Shown here: piece after piece, positions 1 through 8,647 of the stretch | Layout of the letters: the number at the start of each line of letters is the position of its first letter | Numbering within the stretch: the stretch's first letter is position 1 | Source of the DNA: an uncultured Hyphomicrobiaceae bacterium | Lineage (GTDB): Bacteria; Pseudomonadota; Alphaproteobacteria; Rhizobiales; CALHAX01 | Reading direction: 5' to 3' | DNA length: 33,318 bases | Assembly: GCA_937931785.1 (NCBI GenBank) | Contig: CALHAX010000115.1 | Location: 1-33,318, forward strand | Program-made: the position numbers and the translations under genes | Notes under the pieces: model-generated | What the model was told of the DNA's origin: nothing | The model's input: the letters and a program-made list of their open reading frames with translations, nothing else | The model's database searches: none

Positions 1-470
1 ATGCTGTGGAGCGGGCGCACCCACTTGAGGCCGCCGTTGCCCCACTCCATGGATTTTGGCCACGGGAATTTCGTGATCACGTCCGGCACGATGTCGGCAA
101 TGATGTCGCTTGCAGGCCGCCCCGGTTTTTCCGTCCGTGCAACGTAAAAGTCGCCCTTCTTGGGATCGCTGACGATTTCGGCGTCGTCGATGGAGGTGAG
201 ACCTGCGCCGCGCAAAAACCCTTCGATGGCCTTGTCCGGTGCGCCGACGCGGGGGCCCTTGCGCTCTTCGCTGACGGCTTGCGATCCGTCCGCCACATCC
301 TTGATGACGAGTGTCAGGCGGCGTGGGGTGGCATAGAATGCGTGTTCGCCGTGGGTGAGGCCAGCGTCCGCCATGCCCTTGGTGACAAGACGTGCGAGGT
401 CCGCCGATGCCGTAGGCTGCATCCGCGCCGGAATTTCTTCGGAGAACAATTCGAGTAGAAGTTCAGACAT
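1..470 (-). CDS. glyS: glycyl-tRNA synthetase beta subunit, N-terminal part (cut by window edge)
   Basis: The beta subunit of the alpha2-beta2 glycyl-tRNA synthetase helps charge tRNA-Gly with glycine in the cytoplasm. The reading frame starts at the ATG at 470 and is open to base 1, giving about 156 residues. It begins MSELLLELFSEEIPARMQ, the typical GlyS N-terminus, followed by the ATPRRL segment and a KGPRVGAP segment, both characteristic of the family. The rest of the gene (a full GlyS is about 690 residues) lies beyond the left edge. The start codon overlaps the stop of the upstream 93-residue membrane protein (TAATG), so the two are translationally coupled, and the alpha subunit glyQ lies upstream in the same orientation. 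Family identity is confident. Confidence 0.95.
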   Translation of the reverse strand, partial: MSELLLELFSEEIPARMQPTASADLARLVTKGMADAGLTHGEHAFYATPRRLTLVIKDVADGSQAVSEERKGPRVGAPDKAIEGFLRGAGLTSIDDAEIVSDPKKGDFYVARTEKPGRPASDIIADIVPDVITKFPWPKSMEWGNGGLKWVRPLHS

Positions 471-751
471 TATGCATTCCTGCCACGTTCGAACGATCTT
501 GCAATCATCCACAAGATGAGCGGGTAAAGAAGAAATCCGGCGACGAGTATTTTTGACATCAACGATATGTCGTCAGTGCCTGTAATGGCCTTGCTGTCGA
601 GGGCCAATGCGAACGTTCCGACCGAACACATCCACGCGACGACTGCCACTATGGCAAGTGTGAGCCATGCCTGCCAGTGCGCATCGCGACTTCGCAGCAT
701 CAGGTAGAGTGCCGAGGCTGTGGCAAGAAAGAGGAGGGTGATAATCAGCAT
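470..751 (-). CDS. small membrane protein between glyQ and glyS
   Basis: This encodes 93 residues with three hydrophobic segments (about residues 1-18, 29-50 and 66-84) separated by short polar loops, so it is probably an inner-membrane protein with three spans. No catalytic motif is visible and I do not recognise the family. It ends in the TAATG overlap with the glyS start and begins 15 bases after the stop of the DUF4262 gene, so it is part of the glyQ-glyS transcript. Small membrane proteins between the two synthetase genes are, to my knowledge, common in alphaproteobacteria, but their role is not known to me. The tight coupling supports a real gene. Confidence 0.8.
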   Translation of the reverse strand: MLIITLLFLATASALYLMLRSRDAHWQAWLTLAIVAVVAWMCSVGTFALALDSKAITGTDDISLMSKILVAGFLLYPLILWMIARSFERGRNA

Positions 752-766
752 GGTTTGAACCGACGT

Positions 767-1291
767 CTAGGTTTGCGTCGCACTTCCATTCGGTAGGGCG
801 GACTCAAGGGGGAGTGGAGGGATTTTTCCCAGAACGGGTTGGCGCCATGCGGCGTTGAGCGGCCATTCAACGTCCCACGGGTAGGCGCGGCTTTGCGTGG
901 TTGGCCAGATCAACTGACGCGCGGGAAAATCATCAGTTTCATTGAACCATGATGCCGTGCCGAAATATTCAGCGCTCTTTGGTCCGGCGATGTCGATCAG
1001 AACGACGTCGTAATTTTCCAACCATCCGGAAAGGCGTCGGTTCACTTCAACTGTTTTGCCTTCCTTGCTTGTCTCAATGTACATCGTGAGGAGGCTGTGC
1101 CGCACCTCTTGCGGGAGCGAAAAGACGATCAGTTCGGGTATTCCGTAGTTTTTGAATGCGCCCACGGAATAGGTGAAGCTTGGCGTGTCGTCAGGCTCTT
1201 CGTTTCCGGGGAATACTGCCTGCGCCATCCAGCCGTGCGTCTCGATGAGACCGAGGCAGCGCTCGTGATATTCGTTTTCAACGTCAGGCAT
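767..1291 (-). CDS. DUF4262 domain-containing protein
   Basis: This 174-residue soluble protein carries the DUF4262 pattern: an early GW (residues 20-21), then [20 protein letters not shown] (about 38-57), which matches the family's 'F-x-Y-T/S-x-G' plus 'PEL' motif, and a later GTASWF segment. The domain has no established biochemical function that I know of. Its start overlaps the glyQ stop by 8 bases and it is followed 15 bases later by the small membrane protein, so it sits inside the glycyl-tRNA synthetase operon. Its C-terminal 30 residues are proline-rich and look disordered. The family call is good; the function is unknown. Confidence 0.8.
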   Translation of the reverse strand: MPDVENEYHERCLGLIETHGWMAQAVFPGNEEPDDTPSFTYSVGAFKNYGIPELIVFSLPQEVRHSLLTMYIETSKEGKTVEVNRRLSGWLENYDVVLIDIAGPKSAEYFGTASWFNETDDFPARQLIWPTTQSRAYPWDVEWPLNAAWRQPVLGKIPPLPLESALPNGSATQT

Positions 1292-2231
1292 GTGCTCCGC
1301 CCCCTTCCGTTTTCAGCCACGCTCCGGCGCACCCTTTCGAAAGATCTCGAACGCGGAGGATGTAGCTTTGGCGTTCGGTCACGGAGATCACGCCGCGGGC
1401 GTCGAGCAGGTTGAAGACGTGGCTGGCCTTGATGCACTGATCGTAGGCCGGGAGTGCCATCAGGTGTTTGTCGTCGCCATCCTTGCCGGCTTCCAGAAGA
1501 GCATGGCATTCCTTCTCGGCATCGCGGAAATGCTGGAGGAGAATGTCTGTGTCAGCGTGCTCGAAATTGAACCGGGAAAATTCCTGTTCGGCCTGGAGAA
1601 AAACGTCGCGGTAGTAGACGGCGTCATCGCCTTCGCCGCCGTTGAAGTTCAGATCGTAGATACTGTCGACACCCTGGACGTACATGGCGAGACGTTCGAG
1701 GCCGTAGGTCAACTCGCCCGGAATGGGTTTGCAGTCGAAACCGCCGACCTGCTGAAAGTATGTAAACTGCGAGACTTCCATACCGTCGCACCAGACCTCC
1801 CAGCCGAGGCCCCATGCGCCAAGCGTCGGGCTTTCCCAGTCATCCTCGACAAAGCGAATGTCGTGGTTTTCGGGATCGATGCCGATGGCGTAGAGGCTTT
1901 GGAGGTACAACTCCTGGATGTCCGGCGGGCTTGGCTTGAGTAGCACCTGATACTGATAGTAGTGCTGCAGGCGGTTCGGATTTTCGCCGTAACGGCCGTC
2001 GGTTGGGCGGCGCGAGGCCTGCACGTAGGCGGCCTTCCACGGCTTGGGTCCGAGTGAGCGTAGCGTTGTTGCCGGATGAAAGGTGCCGGCACCCACTTCC
2101 ATATCGTAGGGCTGGAGTACGACGCAGCCGTGAGACGCCCAGTACTGATGCAGCGTCAGGATCAGGTCCTGAAAGGACTCGGTGGGGCGTAACGCCGGTT
2201 GAGGGGCGGCCTTTTTGGATTTCGCAGGCAT
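1284..2231 (-). CDS. glyQ: glycyl-tRNA synthetase alpha subunit
   Basis: This is the catalytic alpha subunit (class II aminoacyl-tRNA synthetase core), which activates glycine with ATP and transfers it to tRNA-Gly together with GlyS. The 315-residue product contains the hallmark segments [53 protein letters not shown] and [12 protein letters not shown]. An open frame continues upstream to a TTG at 2264, but the ATG at 2231 gives the usual N-terminus with a short basic leader ([11 protein letters not shown]), so I chose it. The stop overlaps the DUF4262 gene start by 8 bases, so the downstream genes are probably coupled to it. The length is close to the usual 300 residues. Confidence 0.97.
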   Translation of the reverse strand: MPAKSKKAAPQPALRPTESFQDLILTLHQYWASHGCVVLQPYDMEVGAGTFHPATTLRSLGPKPWKAAYVQASRRPTDGRYGENPNRLQHYYQYQVLLKPSPPDIQELYLQSLYAIGIDPENHDIRFVEDDWESPTLGAWGLGWEVWCDGMEVSQFTYFQQVGGFDCKPIPGELTYGLERLAMYVQGVDSIYDLNFNGGEGDDAVYYRDVFLQAEQEFSRFNFEHADTDILLQHFRDAEKECHALLEAGKDGDDKHLMALPAYDQCIKASHVFNLLDARGVISVTERQSYILRVRDLSKGCAGAWLKTEGGGAHA

Positions 2232-2357
2232 GAATGGAGCGTCTCGCGTCGCGGGCTGGAGCAAATCAGATGTTGCGGCGCACTATAAGCATGGCAGGCA
2301 CGCGGACAACCCGTGATGCGCTGAGCGGGTATACGGGTGTATTGTGCGCGCTCGAGT

Positions 2358-2561
2358 TTATGTTTTTGGGGATCGCTTTGGTCGATAGACGCCATTCTCC
2401 GGATCCGGTGCCAGATCACCGACGGATTTTGCTGCATCGCCCCGTTTTGCGAAATCTTCTTTCTGACGCTGGGCTGCGCTGCGTTCGAGCGCGCGGCGTG
2501 CAAGGCGTGCCCCGGCGATCAGGCTGGCACCCACAGCAGCAATGGTGAAGATCTGTGACAT
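2358..2561 (-). CDS. small conserved-looking protein with N-terminal membrane segment
   Basis: This is a 67-residue product. Residues 4-20 (IFTIAAVGASLIAGARL) are hydrophobic and are followed by a basic, charged tail (RRALERSAAQRQKEDFAKRG), as in a single-span membrane-anchored protein with a cytoplasmic tail. It lies 126 bases upstream of glyQ on the same strand. Short proteins of this kind upstream of glyQ are familiar from alphaproteobacterial genomes, but I cannot name the family. No function can be assigned. It is retained as a likely gene because of its composition, orientation and ATG start. Confidence 0.6.
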   Translation of the reverse strand: MSQIFTIAAVGASLIAGARLARRALERSAAQRQKEDFAKRGDAAKSVGDLAPDPENGVYRPKRSPKT

Positions 2562-2586
2562 GGTTGGATGTTAGCTCAAACATGCA

Positions 2587-2633
2587 GCCCGAGCCAACCC
2601 GTCATGACGATGCGCAACGAATCTGGCTCGGGC
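2587..2633. terminator. inverted repeat between convergently read small genes (possible terminator)
   Basis: Two perfect 10-base arms, GCCCGAGCCA at 2587-2596 and TGGCTCGGGC at 2624-2633, flank a 27-base loop that itself holds a perfect 10-base palindrome (CGTCATGACG, 2600-2609). It lies just after the stop of the minus-strand M15A peptidase gene (2647). On the minus strand no T-run follows; on the plus strand a CGTTTTCG stretch follows. The structure may end transcription of the peptidase gene or protect the 3' end of its mRNA. The repeat is directly visible; the role is inferred. Confidence 0.5.
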
Positions 2634-2646
2634 CGTTTTCGTTGGT

Positions 2647-3039
2647 TCAGTAGCTTTTGTGCCAGCGCGTGCGCGGACCATTATCGATGTGAATGTGGTT
2701 GTGAGTGCCGCTGTAGGTGCCTATTCCGCCATTGTGGTTTCGTTTCAACCACGCGAGGACAGCTTTGTATTTTCCACGCGGAGGATGAAAATCAATCGCG
2801 CGGCAGGAGGCATGCAGACTGCGGCGTCCGGTTCCGCGCACGGTTGCGCCCGGACGATGGGTTGAGAGGACAATTGGTGAACCGAACTTGTTCCGGATCT
2901 GTGACAGCGCGGATTTGAGGGAACCAGGCAGGCAACTTTTCGGTGCGGCAGCAAATGCCGGGGTGGATACGCTGGCTGTAAACAGGAGGACAGCCGCAAA
3001 CCCGAACGCGCTGAGGGCGCGCATCGTGAAATCAGACAT
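2647..3039 (-). CDS. secreted M15A-type peptidoglycan peptidase
   Basis: This 130-residue protein has a clear Sec signal peptide (residues 1-30, ending TPAFA). The mature part carries the Zn-peptidase layout of family M15A: STHRPG (59-64), His76 with Asp83 seven residues on, FHPPRGK (84-90) and the H-x-H pair in HNHIHIDNG (His115, His117). These residues would bind zinc and act on stem peptides of peptidoglycan in the periplasm, as a D-Ala-D-Ala carboxypeptidase or related peptidase. It is short but complete for this subfamily. The ATG at 3039 was chosen because it leaves a basic n-region; an in-frame ATG at 3024 is possible. The exact bond cleaved cannot be read from sequence. Confidence 0.85.
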   Translation of the reverse strand: MSDFTMRALSAFGFAAVLLFTASVSTPAFAAAPKSCLPGSLKSALSQIRNKFGSPIVLSTHRPGATVRGTGRRSLHASCRAIDFHPPRGKYKAVLAWLKRNHNGGIGTYSGTHNHIHIDNGPRTRWHKSY

Positions 3040-3287
3040 GTATCAACTCACTTGTGTGGAATTTCGTTTCTTTCCATCCGTCGCCTCAGCAGGCCTGTGG
3101 ATGGCGGCCGGAGGAAAATCGTTGTGGCGTGGCAGAATTGAGGCCTTTCGCGAGACGTGCGACATCATGGGCCATAGGCTCTGGATGAGTTGAATGTGGA
3201 CGGGACTACGAGGCTTTCCCGGGTTTCATTCACTCGAAACACGCATTACGGTCATCGTGATCAGGATACGAAGCGAGGGGGCTGGCT

Positions 3288-4274
3288 GTGGCGTTGAGCG
3301 ACACGGATTTTTTTCAACCGATATCTGGAGCGGAGTTGCCGCGTTTTTCTGGTGTGCCGACATTCATGCGTTTGCCGCATGTCGCGCTGGACGACGAGAA
3401 GATTGCTGAAGTGGATATCGGGATCGTTGGCGTTCCCTGGGACGGCGGTACGACAAACCGGCCCGGCCCCCGACACGGCCCGCGCCAGTTGCGTGATCTT
3501 TCCACCATGATCCGCGTGCGTCATCCTGTATCGAAGATCAACCCGTTTGAAGCGTTGAACTGTGCGGATGTTGGCGATGTGGCGATCAATCCGGCGGGGC
3601 TGGATGACAGCATGGGGCGTGTCACGTCGTTCTTCGAGAAGATGATGGCGTCCGGAGTACGACCGCTCACGGGGGGCGGAGATCACATGATATCTCTGCC
3701 GATCCTGCGGGCTCTTGCGAAGGACGGACCGCTCGGCATGGTGCACTTTGATGCCCACACGGACCTGTTCGACGACTACTTCGGTGGTTTCAAATATACG
3801 CATGGCACGCCGTTTCGCCGAGCAATCGAGGAAGGGTTGCTTGATCCGAAGCGGGTGATCCAGATTGGTATTCGCGGCACGCAATATGACGGTGAGGATA
3901 TTGAATGGGGGCGGGCACAGGGCGTCACGATCATTGAGATCGATGAATTTTTCGAACGTGGTGTGAAGGATGTCATGGCCCAGGCGCGGGAGGTTGTGGG
4001 CAGCGATCCCACCTACATCAGCTATGATATCGACTTTGTTGACCCGGCCTACGCGCCGGGCACGGGCACTCCTGAAATTGGAGGGCCGAACACGTTTCAG
4101 GCACAGCAGGTGGTGCGCCATCTGGAGGGACTCAATATCGTTGGAGCCGACCTTGTCGAGGTCTCGCCCCCGTTTGATGCGTCCGGTGGTACGGCCTGGG
4201 TCGGCGTATCACTGATGTTCGAGTTGCTCTGCGTCATGACGACGTCGCCTGCGCACGTGCGGAAGATGGGATAA
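3288..4274 (+). CDS. speB: agmatinase-family ureohydrolase
   Basis: Ureohydrolases of the arginase/agmatinase family split a guanidino group to urea using two Mn ions. The 328-residue product has all the ligands in place: GGDH (His133), HFDAHTD (Asp155, His157, Asp159) and SYDIDFVDP (Asp247, Asp249), followed by the APGTGTPEIGG signature. The HGTPFRRA segment resembles agmatinases, which make putrescine from agmatine, but guanidinobutyrase and guanidinopropionase share these motifs. The start is a GTG at 3288, preceded by a good GAGG-type ribosome site (GCGAGGGGG). The gene stands alone, between two peptidoglycan peptidase genes, with no other polyamine genes nearby. The family is certain, the substrate less so. 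Confidence 0.88.
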   Translation: MALSDTDFFQPISGAELPRFSGVPTFMRLPHVALDDEKIAEVDIGIVGVPWDGGTTNRPGPRHGPRQLRDLSTMIRVRHPVSKINPFEALNCADVGDVAINPAGLDDSMGRVTSFFEKMMASGVRPLTGGGDHMISLPILRALAKDGPLGMVHFDAHTDLFDDYFGGFKYTHGTPFRRAIEEGLLDPKRVIQIGIRGTQYDGEDIEWGRAQGVTIIEIDEFFERGVKDVMAQAREVVGSDPTYISYDIDFVDPAYAPGTGTPEIGGPNTFQAQQVVRHLEGLNIVGADLVEVSPPFDASGGTAWVGVSLMFELLCVMTTSPAHVRKMG

Positions 4275-4376
4275 GTGACTGGATCAATGTCGCAAATCGG
4301 CCCAAACTGCTGATATAAGATCATTTGCGTTTTCTTGCGATCAGAGTGCTGCACACGCGCAGCAAACGGGGACCCC

Positions 4377-5327
4377 ATGCTCAGACTGATCATTTTGCTT
4401 GCGACATTTGCGCTTACGACGTCTGTGCAGGCGCAATCTTCGAAACGACCGATCCCGGCGAAACAACATTTCGGGTTTGCGGCGGCCGGTTCGCCGCATC
4501 AGCCTGAAGCCGTTGGGTTTTATACGCGGGGCTGTCTTGCGGGTGGCACGGCGTTGCCTGTGAACGGACCAGCGTGGCAGGCGATGCGGTTGTCGCGAAA
4601 CCGGAACTGGGGCCATCCAGAGATGGTGAAGTTCCTGAAGAAATTTGCAATGGACACGCAGAAGTTCGGCTGGCCCGGCCTGCTGATAGGTGACATCTCC
4701 CAACCACGCGGCGGGCCCATGTTGAGTGGCCATCAATCGCACCAGATGGGGCTTGATGCTGACATCTGGTACATGCCGATGCCCAAACGCCGCCTCACAT
4801 GGGACGAGCGCGAGAACACATCAGCCATACCGCTGGCTGGTTCGCGCAGTGTTACGGTGACGAACAACTGGAAGCCCGGCTACGTGAAGCTCTTGCGGCT
4901 TGCGGCGCAGAATCCCAAGGTGCAGCGCATTCTTACGCATCCGGCAGTGAAGAAGAAGCTGTGCCTGAGCGAAACCGGAAACAAGAGATGGCTGAGCAAG
5001 ATCCGTCCGGTTTACGGACATAACTATCACTTTCACGTTCGATTGTTCTGCCCGGAGGGGTCAACCGGATGTCGGGCGCAGAAACCGACCCCGAAAGATC
5101 ATGGATGTGGCGCGCCGCTGGATTACTGGCTGAAGCTGTTCACCAACCCACCAAAGCCGACAAAGCCGTCGAAACCGCGCAAGCCACGCCCAGTGCGAAC
5201 AATCGACTGGTTACCTACTGCTTGCAAAACCGTCCTGAAAGCGGATCGTCCCGAACTTCTTGCGGCATCTGTTGCACCGAAAACTGGGCTACAAGTGCGT
5301 CCTCGGCGCAACCCGCGTCGCCGCTAG
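4377..5327 (+). CDS. mepA: penicillin-insensitive murein endopeptidase
   Basis: MepA (peptidase family M74, LAS group) cleaves D-Ala-meso-DAP cross-links in peptidoglycan in the periplasm. The 316-residue product has a signal peptide (1-20, ending VQAQ), the H-x6-D motif in SHQMGLDADIW (His122, Asp129) and the H-x-H motif in YHFHVRLFCP (His218, His220), plus paired cysteines typical of the family. The C-terminal 70 residues are rich in Pro, Lys and Arg (PPKPTKPSKPRKPRP) and may bind the wall or be disordered. The ATG at 4377 follows a GGGGA ribosome site; an in-frame ATG at 4335 lacks one and would break the signal peptide. It lies 102 bases after the agmatinase gene. Confidence 0.93.
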   Translation: MLRLIILLATFALTTSVQAQSSKRPIPAKQHFGFAAAGSPHQPEAVGFYTRGCLAGGTALPVNGPAWQAMRLSRNRNWGHPEMVKFLKKFAMDTQKFGWPGLLIGDISQPRGGPMLSGHQSHQMGLDADIWYMPMPKRRLTWDERENTSAIPLAGSRSVTVTNNWKPGYVKLLRLAAQNPKVQRILTHPAVKKKLCLSETGNKRWLSKIRPVYGHNYHFHVRLFCPEGSTGCRAQKPTPKDHGCGAPLDYWLKLFTNPPKPTKPSKPRKPRPVRTIDWLPTACKTVLKADRPELLAASVAPKTGLQVRPRRNPRRR

Positions 5328-5348
5328 CTACTGGAATGAATTGAGCAG

Positions 5349-6329
5349 ATGAGTATCGTCATAACGGGGGCTACGGGGCGCATCGGCAGCGCCACGATGA
5401 ATCTGTTGCGCCAAACGGGAGCTCAGATCCATGTGCTGACCCGCCATCTTGCTCATGCGACGGATCGGTTTGGTGACTTTGCAACCATTCATGAGTGGCA
5501 TCCCTTATCCTCGCCGCCGCCTGCGACCGTGTTTCGTGACGCTGAAGTGGTGATCAACCTGATGGGTGAACCGGTTTCCGGTCGTTGGTCCAAAGCGAAA
5601 ATGGCAAGTGTGGTGCGCTCGCGGATCGTTTCGACAGAACGGCTGGTTTATGCGCTCCGGGATTATCGTGTGCGGTTTGTCAGTGCGTCGTCCTACGCGA
5701 TTTATCCTGGTCGGAGTGGAGAAAAATATATTGAGGGGATGCCCCTCGAAGCGCCCGAAAATCCGGTTCAGAAGATGATCCAGGATTGGGAGCGCGCCGC
5801 TTTGATGGCAAAACGGACAGGATCAAGTGTTGCGGTTCTCAGGTACGGTATGGTGTCGGGGGGAGACGGGAGCAAGGCCCGACCTCTCTTTCCGCATGGT
5901 TTGGCAGAGAAATGTCGACGTGGGATCGGGGTCATGATGGGCGACGGTCTGCAAACGGTGCCGGTAATTGATGTCGACGACGCGGCACGTCTTACGGTAT
6001 GGGCAGCGACAGAGCCTGATATCGAAGGACCGATCAATGCGGTTGCGCCGCGACCGGTGACGATGGACTTTGTTGGAGATAAAATTACTGAAATTTCTGG
6101 CCGGGGGCCGCGTTTGAACGTTCCCGCCTGGCTGGCCAGACACTGGCTGGGCCCGTCTGCCTGTTATGCACTTGGTAGCTATGAGATACAGCCCGTTGTC
6201 GCGATGGCTGGTGGATTTCAGTTCGGCCAACCGGATGGTGAAGTAATTATCACCCGAACGTTGCGCAAGGCTGCGCGTTTGGCTGACGTCTCTTCCGCGA
6301 CCGAAACTGCGGCAAGTCAAACGTCGTAG
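5349..6329 (+). CDS. TIGR01777-family NAD(P)-binding epimerase-like protein
   Basis: This 326-residue short-chain dehydrogenase-like protein starts with the Rossmann motif GATGRIG (7-13). The segments VVINLMGEPVSGRWSK and SRIVSTERLV are diagnostic of the TIGR01777 group (E. coli YfcH-like). SSYAIYP sits where the SDR catalytic Ser/Tyr region lies, and the VLRYGMVSG and PVIDVDDAARL segments complete the pattern. Members are annotated as nucleoside-diphosphate-sugar epimerases, but their substrates are not established. The C-terminal domain looks shorter than usual for the group. The gene begins 22 bases after mepA and ends convergently with a 13-base overlap into the UDP-glucuronate epimerase gene. 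Confidence 0.85.
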   Translation: MSIVITGATGRIGSATMNLLRQTGAQIHVLTRHLAHATDRFGDFATIHEWHPLSSPPPATVFRDAEVVINLMGEPVSGRWSKAKMASVVRSRIVSTERLVYALRDYRVRFVSASSYAIYPGRSGEKYIEGMPLEAPENPVQKMIQDWERAALMAKRTGSSVAVLRYGMVSGGDGSKARPLFPHGLAEKCRRGIGVMMGDGLQTVPVIDVDDAARLTVWAATEPDIEGPINAVAPRPVTMDFVGDKITEISGRGPRLNVPAWLARHWLGPSACYALGSYEIQPVVAMAGGFQFGQPDGEVIITRTLRKAARLADVSSATETAASQTS

Positions 6330-7324
6330 TAGGTGCGATACCAGTTTGCGAACTGATCGATGCCATTCGTAATTGATGTTGCGGGTTTGAAACCGATCGC
6401 CGCTTCCAGTGCTGAGGTGTCGGCCCACGTGTCCACGACATCGCCCGGTTGCATCGGGAGAAGATTGAGTTTGGCCTTGCGCCCGAATGCGCGTTCCAGT
6501 TCACCAATGAACTCCATGAGTTTTATGGGAGCACCGTTTCCGATGTTGAAAATCCGGTAGGGTGCAGCGGAAGAGGATGGTGTTGGTGCTTGCGTGGACC
6601 AATTTGCATCAGGCACCGCCTTTTGATCCGAAACACGAATGACACCCTTTGCAATGTCGTCGATGAAGGTGAAATCGCGGGAATGGTTGCCCTCATTGAA
6701 GACGTCGATGGGCGTGCCCTTCAATATGCGTTCCGCGAACAACATTGGCGACATGTCCGGACGCCCCCAGGGACCGTAAACCGTGAAGAAGCGCAGACCC
6801 GTAGTTGGTAAGCCGTAGAGATGTGCGTAGGCATGAGCCATCATTTCGTTGGACTTTTTTGTTGCCCCATACAGGCTGAGAGGATGATCTGTATGATGGT
6901 CCTCGCGATACGGCATTGCCGTGTTGGAGCCGTAGACTGACGATGAGGATGCAAAAACGAGATGCGCAATTTCGTGATGCCGACATCCCTCCAGAATGTT
7001 CAGGAATCCAGATAGATTCGAGTCCGCATAGGCGAGTGGATTTTCGAGCGAGTAGCGCACGCCGGCCTGTGCTGCGAGATGGATGACGCGTGCCGGTTTC
7101 GTTGACTGGAAAAGTTTGGCGACTCCGTCGATGTTCGCAAGGTCCAACTGTTCGAACCGGAAAGCCTTGTGCTGCAGCAATTCGGCGAGCCGAGCGTTCT
7201 TGAGCGCAACATTGTAGTAGTCATTGATGTTGTCCACGCCGACGACGTTGTGTCCCTCGTCCAGCAACATGCCAGCAACGCGATGGCCGATGAAACCGGC
7301 GGCTCCTGTAACCAGGGTGGTCAT
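6317..7324 (-). CDS. UDP-glucuronate 4-epimerase
   Basis: This SDR-family sugar epimerase (335 residues) interconverts UDP-glucuronate and UDP-galacturonate with bound NAD. Visible are the Rossmann motif GAAGFIG (7-13), the DNINDYYN segment, HLAAQAGVRYS (82-92), which is very typical of UDP-glucuronate epimerases (LpsL/CapI type), the SSSSVYG catalytic serine region (127-132) and YGATK (Tyr152, Lys156). I chose the ATG at 7324, since the upstream ATG at 7351 adds nine residues before the Rossmann strand. It is the last of five co-oriented genes and starts 39 bases after the nucleotide-sugar dehydrogenase stop. Its product would feed uronic acids into a surface polysaccharide. Confidence 0.9.
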   Translation of the reverse strand: MTTLVTGAAGFIGHRVAGMLLDEGHNVVGVDNINDYYNVALKNARLAELLQHKAFRFEQLDLANIDGVAKLFQSTKPARVIHLAAQAGVRYSLENPLAYADSNLSGFLNILEGCRHHEIAHLVFASSSSVYGSNTAMPYREDHHTDHPLSLYGATKKSNEMMAHAYAHLYGLPTTGLRFFTVYGPWGRPDMSPMLFAERILKGTPIDVFNEGNHSRDFTFIDDIAKGVIRVSDQKAVPDANWSTQAPTPSSSAAPYRIFNIGNGAPIKLMEFIGELERAFGRKAKLNLLPMQPGDVVDTWADTSALEAAIGFKPATSITNGIDQFANWYRTYYDV

Positions 7325-7363
7325 ATCGTATCTCTTTAGATGTTGCGTCATCGGACGCGAACG

Positions 7364-8647
7364 TCAGATGCGTGCGTCGCTCTCGGCGGCTGGAAGCATA
7401 GCCTTCACGTCGTAGATCAATCCGTCCGGTGTGAGAAGGTTGCGCCATGCCGCAGCGTTCCGGTTTGTGATTTCGTCATGGGAAACGGCAAGGACAATTG
7501 CCTTGTACGGACCGGTGGGCAATGTCTGGGATGTTGTGTGTCCGTAAGCGGCTTGCACCTCTTCCAGGTCGGCAAGCGGATCGTAAATGGTAACATCGCA
7601 GGAATAGGATTTCAGTGCGTTGACCAGATCGGCAGCCTTGGTGTTGCGAATGTCAGTGCAGTTTTCCTTGAACGTATAACCCGCCACGAGAACCTTTGCA
7701 CCGGCAACGGCGTGACCTCGTCTGAGCATCATTTTTACCACATCATCCGCCACGTAGGTTGCCATGCGATCGTTGATCCTGCGCGCCGCCGAGACGATCT
7801 CAAGGTGCATACCAATGGATTGCGCCTTGTGGGTCATGTAGTATGGGTCGACGCCGATGCAGTGCCCACCGACAAGCCCTGGCGTGTAGGGATGAAAATT
7901 CCATTTGGAACCGGCGGCAGCGAGCACCTCGTGGGTGTCCATGCCCAGTTCCTTGAACAGAAGGGCGAGTTCGTTGATGAGCGCAATATTTACATCACGC
8001 TGAATATTCTCGACGGCCTTGGCGGCTTCGGCGACACGGATGGAGGGCGCAGGGTGTGTATCGGCGCGCATGATGCGCTTATAGAGAGCGTCCACGAATG
8101 CTGCAGTTTCCGGCGATGAGCCCGAGGTGATCTTGACGATATCTTCCATTGATTTTGCCCCCTTGCCGGGGCTAACCCGTTCCGGGGAATATCCGACGGA
8201 GAACTCCTTGCCGAGCGTGAGGCCTGATGCGGCCTCGAGAACGGGAACGCAGAAATCCTCTGTCGTGCCGGGGTAAACGGTGGATTCGTAAATGACGACG
8301 GTTCCTGCCGACATCTGCGCGCCAACGGTTCGACTGGCGGATTCCAGTGCCGAGAGGTCCGGTCGTTTCGAGGCGTCGATCGGGGTCGGGACCGTGATGA
8401 TGAAGATATTGCAGGATGCCAGATCGGATGCGTTCGACGTAAACTGGATGTTCGCCCCCGCCAGTCGTGCAGGCTCCACGTCGCCTGACGGGTCACGCCC
8501 TTCCTCCAGTGCGGCAACCCGGGATGTATCCACGTCGAATCCGATGACCTGTGTCACGCTGTCGTATGCAAGTGCCAATGGCAGTCCGACGTATCCGAGA
8601 CCAACCACGCCGATGCGCAGGTCGTTCATATCTGGTCGTTTGGGCAT
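7364..8647 (-). CDS. UDP-N-acetylhexosamine/UDP-glucose-type nucleotide-sugar dehydrogenase (WbpA/TviB-like)
   Basis: This 427-residue enzyme oxidises the C6 hydroxyl of a UDP-sugar to a uronic acid in two NAD-dependent steps. The N-terminal Rossmann motif is GVVGLGYVGLPLA (13-25). VIYESTVYPGTTE (118-130), the central AAKAVENIQRDVNIALINE region (208-226) and the GGHCIGVDPYY motif with catalytic Cys263 all match the WbpA/TviB/VipA group, which acts on UDP-GlcNAc or UDP-GalNAc, rather than classical UDP-glucose dehydrogenases. The start at 8647 is ATG; an alternative ATG at 8629 sits nearer the Rossmann strand. It lies between the carbamoyltransferase and the 4-epimerase genes on the same strand, which points to glycan precursor synthesis. 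Confidence 0.9.
   Translation of the reverse strand: MPKRPDMNDLRIGVVGLGYVGLPLALAYDSVTQVIGFDVDTSRVAALEEGRDPSGDVEPARLAGANIQFTSNASDLASCNIFIITVPTPIDASKRPDLSALESASRTVGAQMSAGTVVIYESTVYPGTTEDFCVPVLEAASGLTLGKEFSVGYSPERVSPGKGAKSMEDIVKITSGSSPETAAFVDALYKRIMRADTHPAPSIRVAEAAKAVENIQRDVNIALINELALLFKELGMDTHEVLAAAGSKWNFHPYTPGLVGGHCIGVDPYYMTHKAQSIGMHLEIVSAARRINDRMATYVADDVVKMMLRRGHAVAGAKVLVAGYTFKENCTDIRNTKAADLVNALKSYSCDVTIYDPLADLEEVQAAYGHTTSQTLPTGPYKAIVLAVSHDEITNRNAAAWRNLLTPDGLIYDVKAMLPAAESDARI

Noticed and set aside
2234-2548. Plus-strand frame opposite the small 67-residue gene
   Set aside because: It overlaps the glyQ upstream gene antisense and has an unlikely composition.
3261-4121. Long minus-strand open frame (286 codons) opposite the agmatinase gene
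   Set aside because: It lies wholly antisense to a gene with intact motifs, is rich in Arg and His, and has no recognisable domain or ribosome site; it is a shadow frame.
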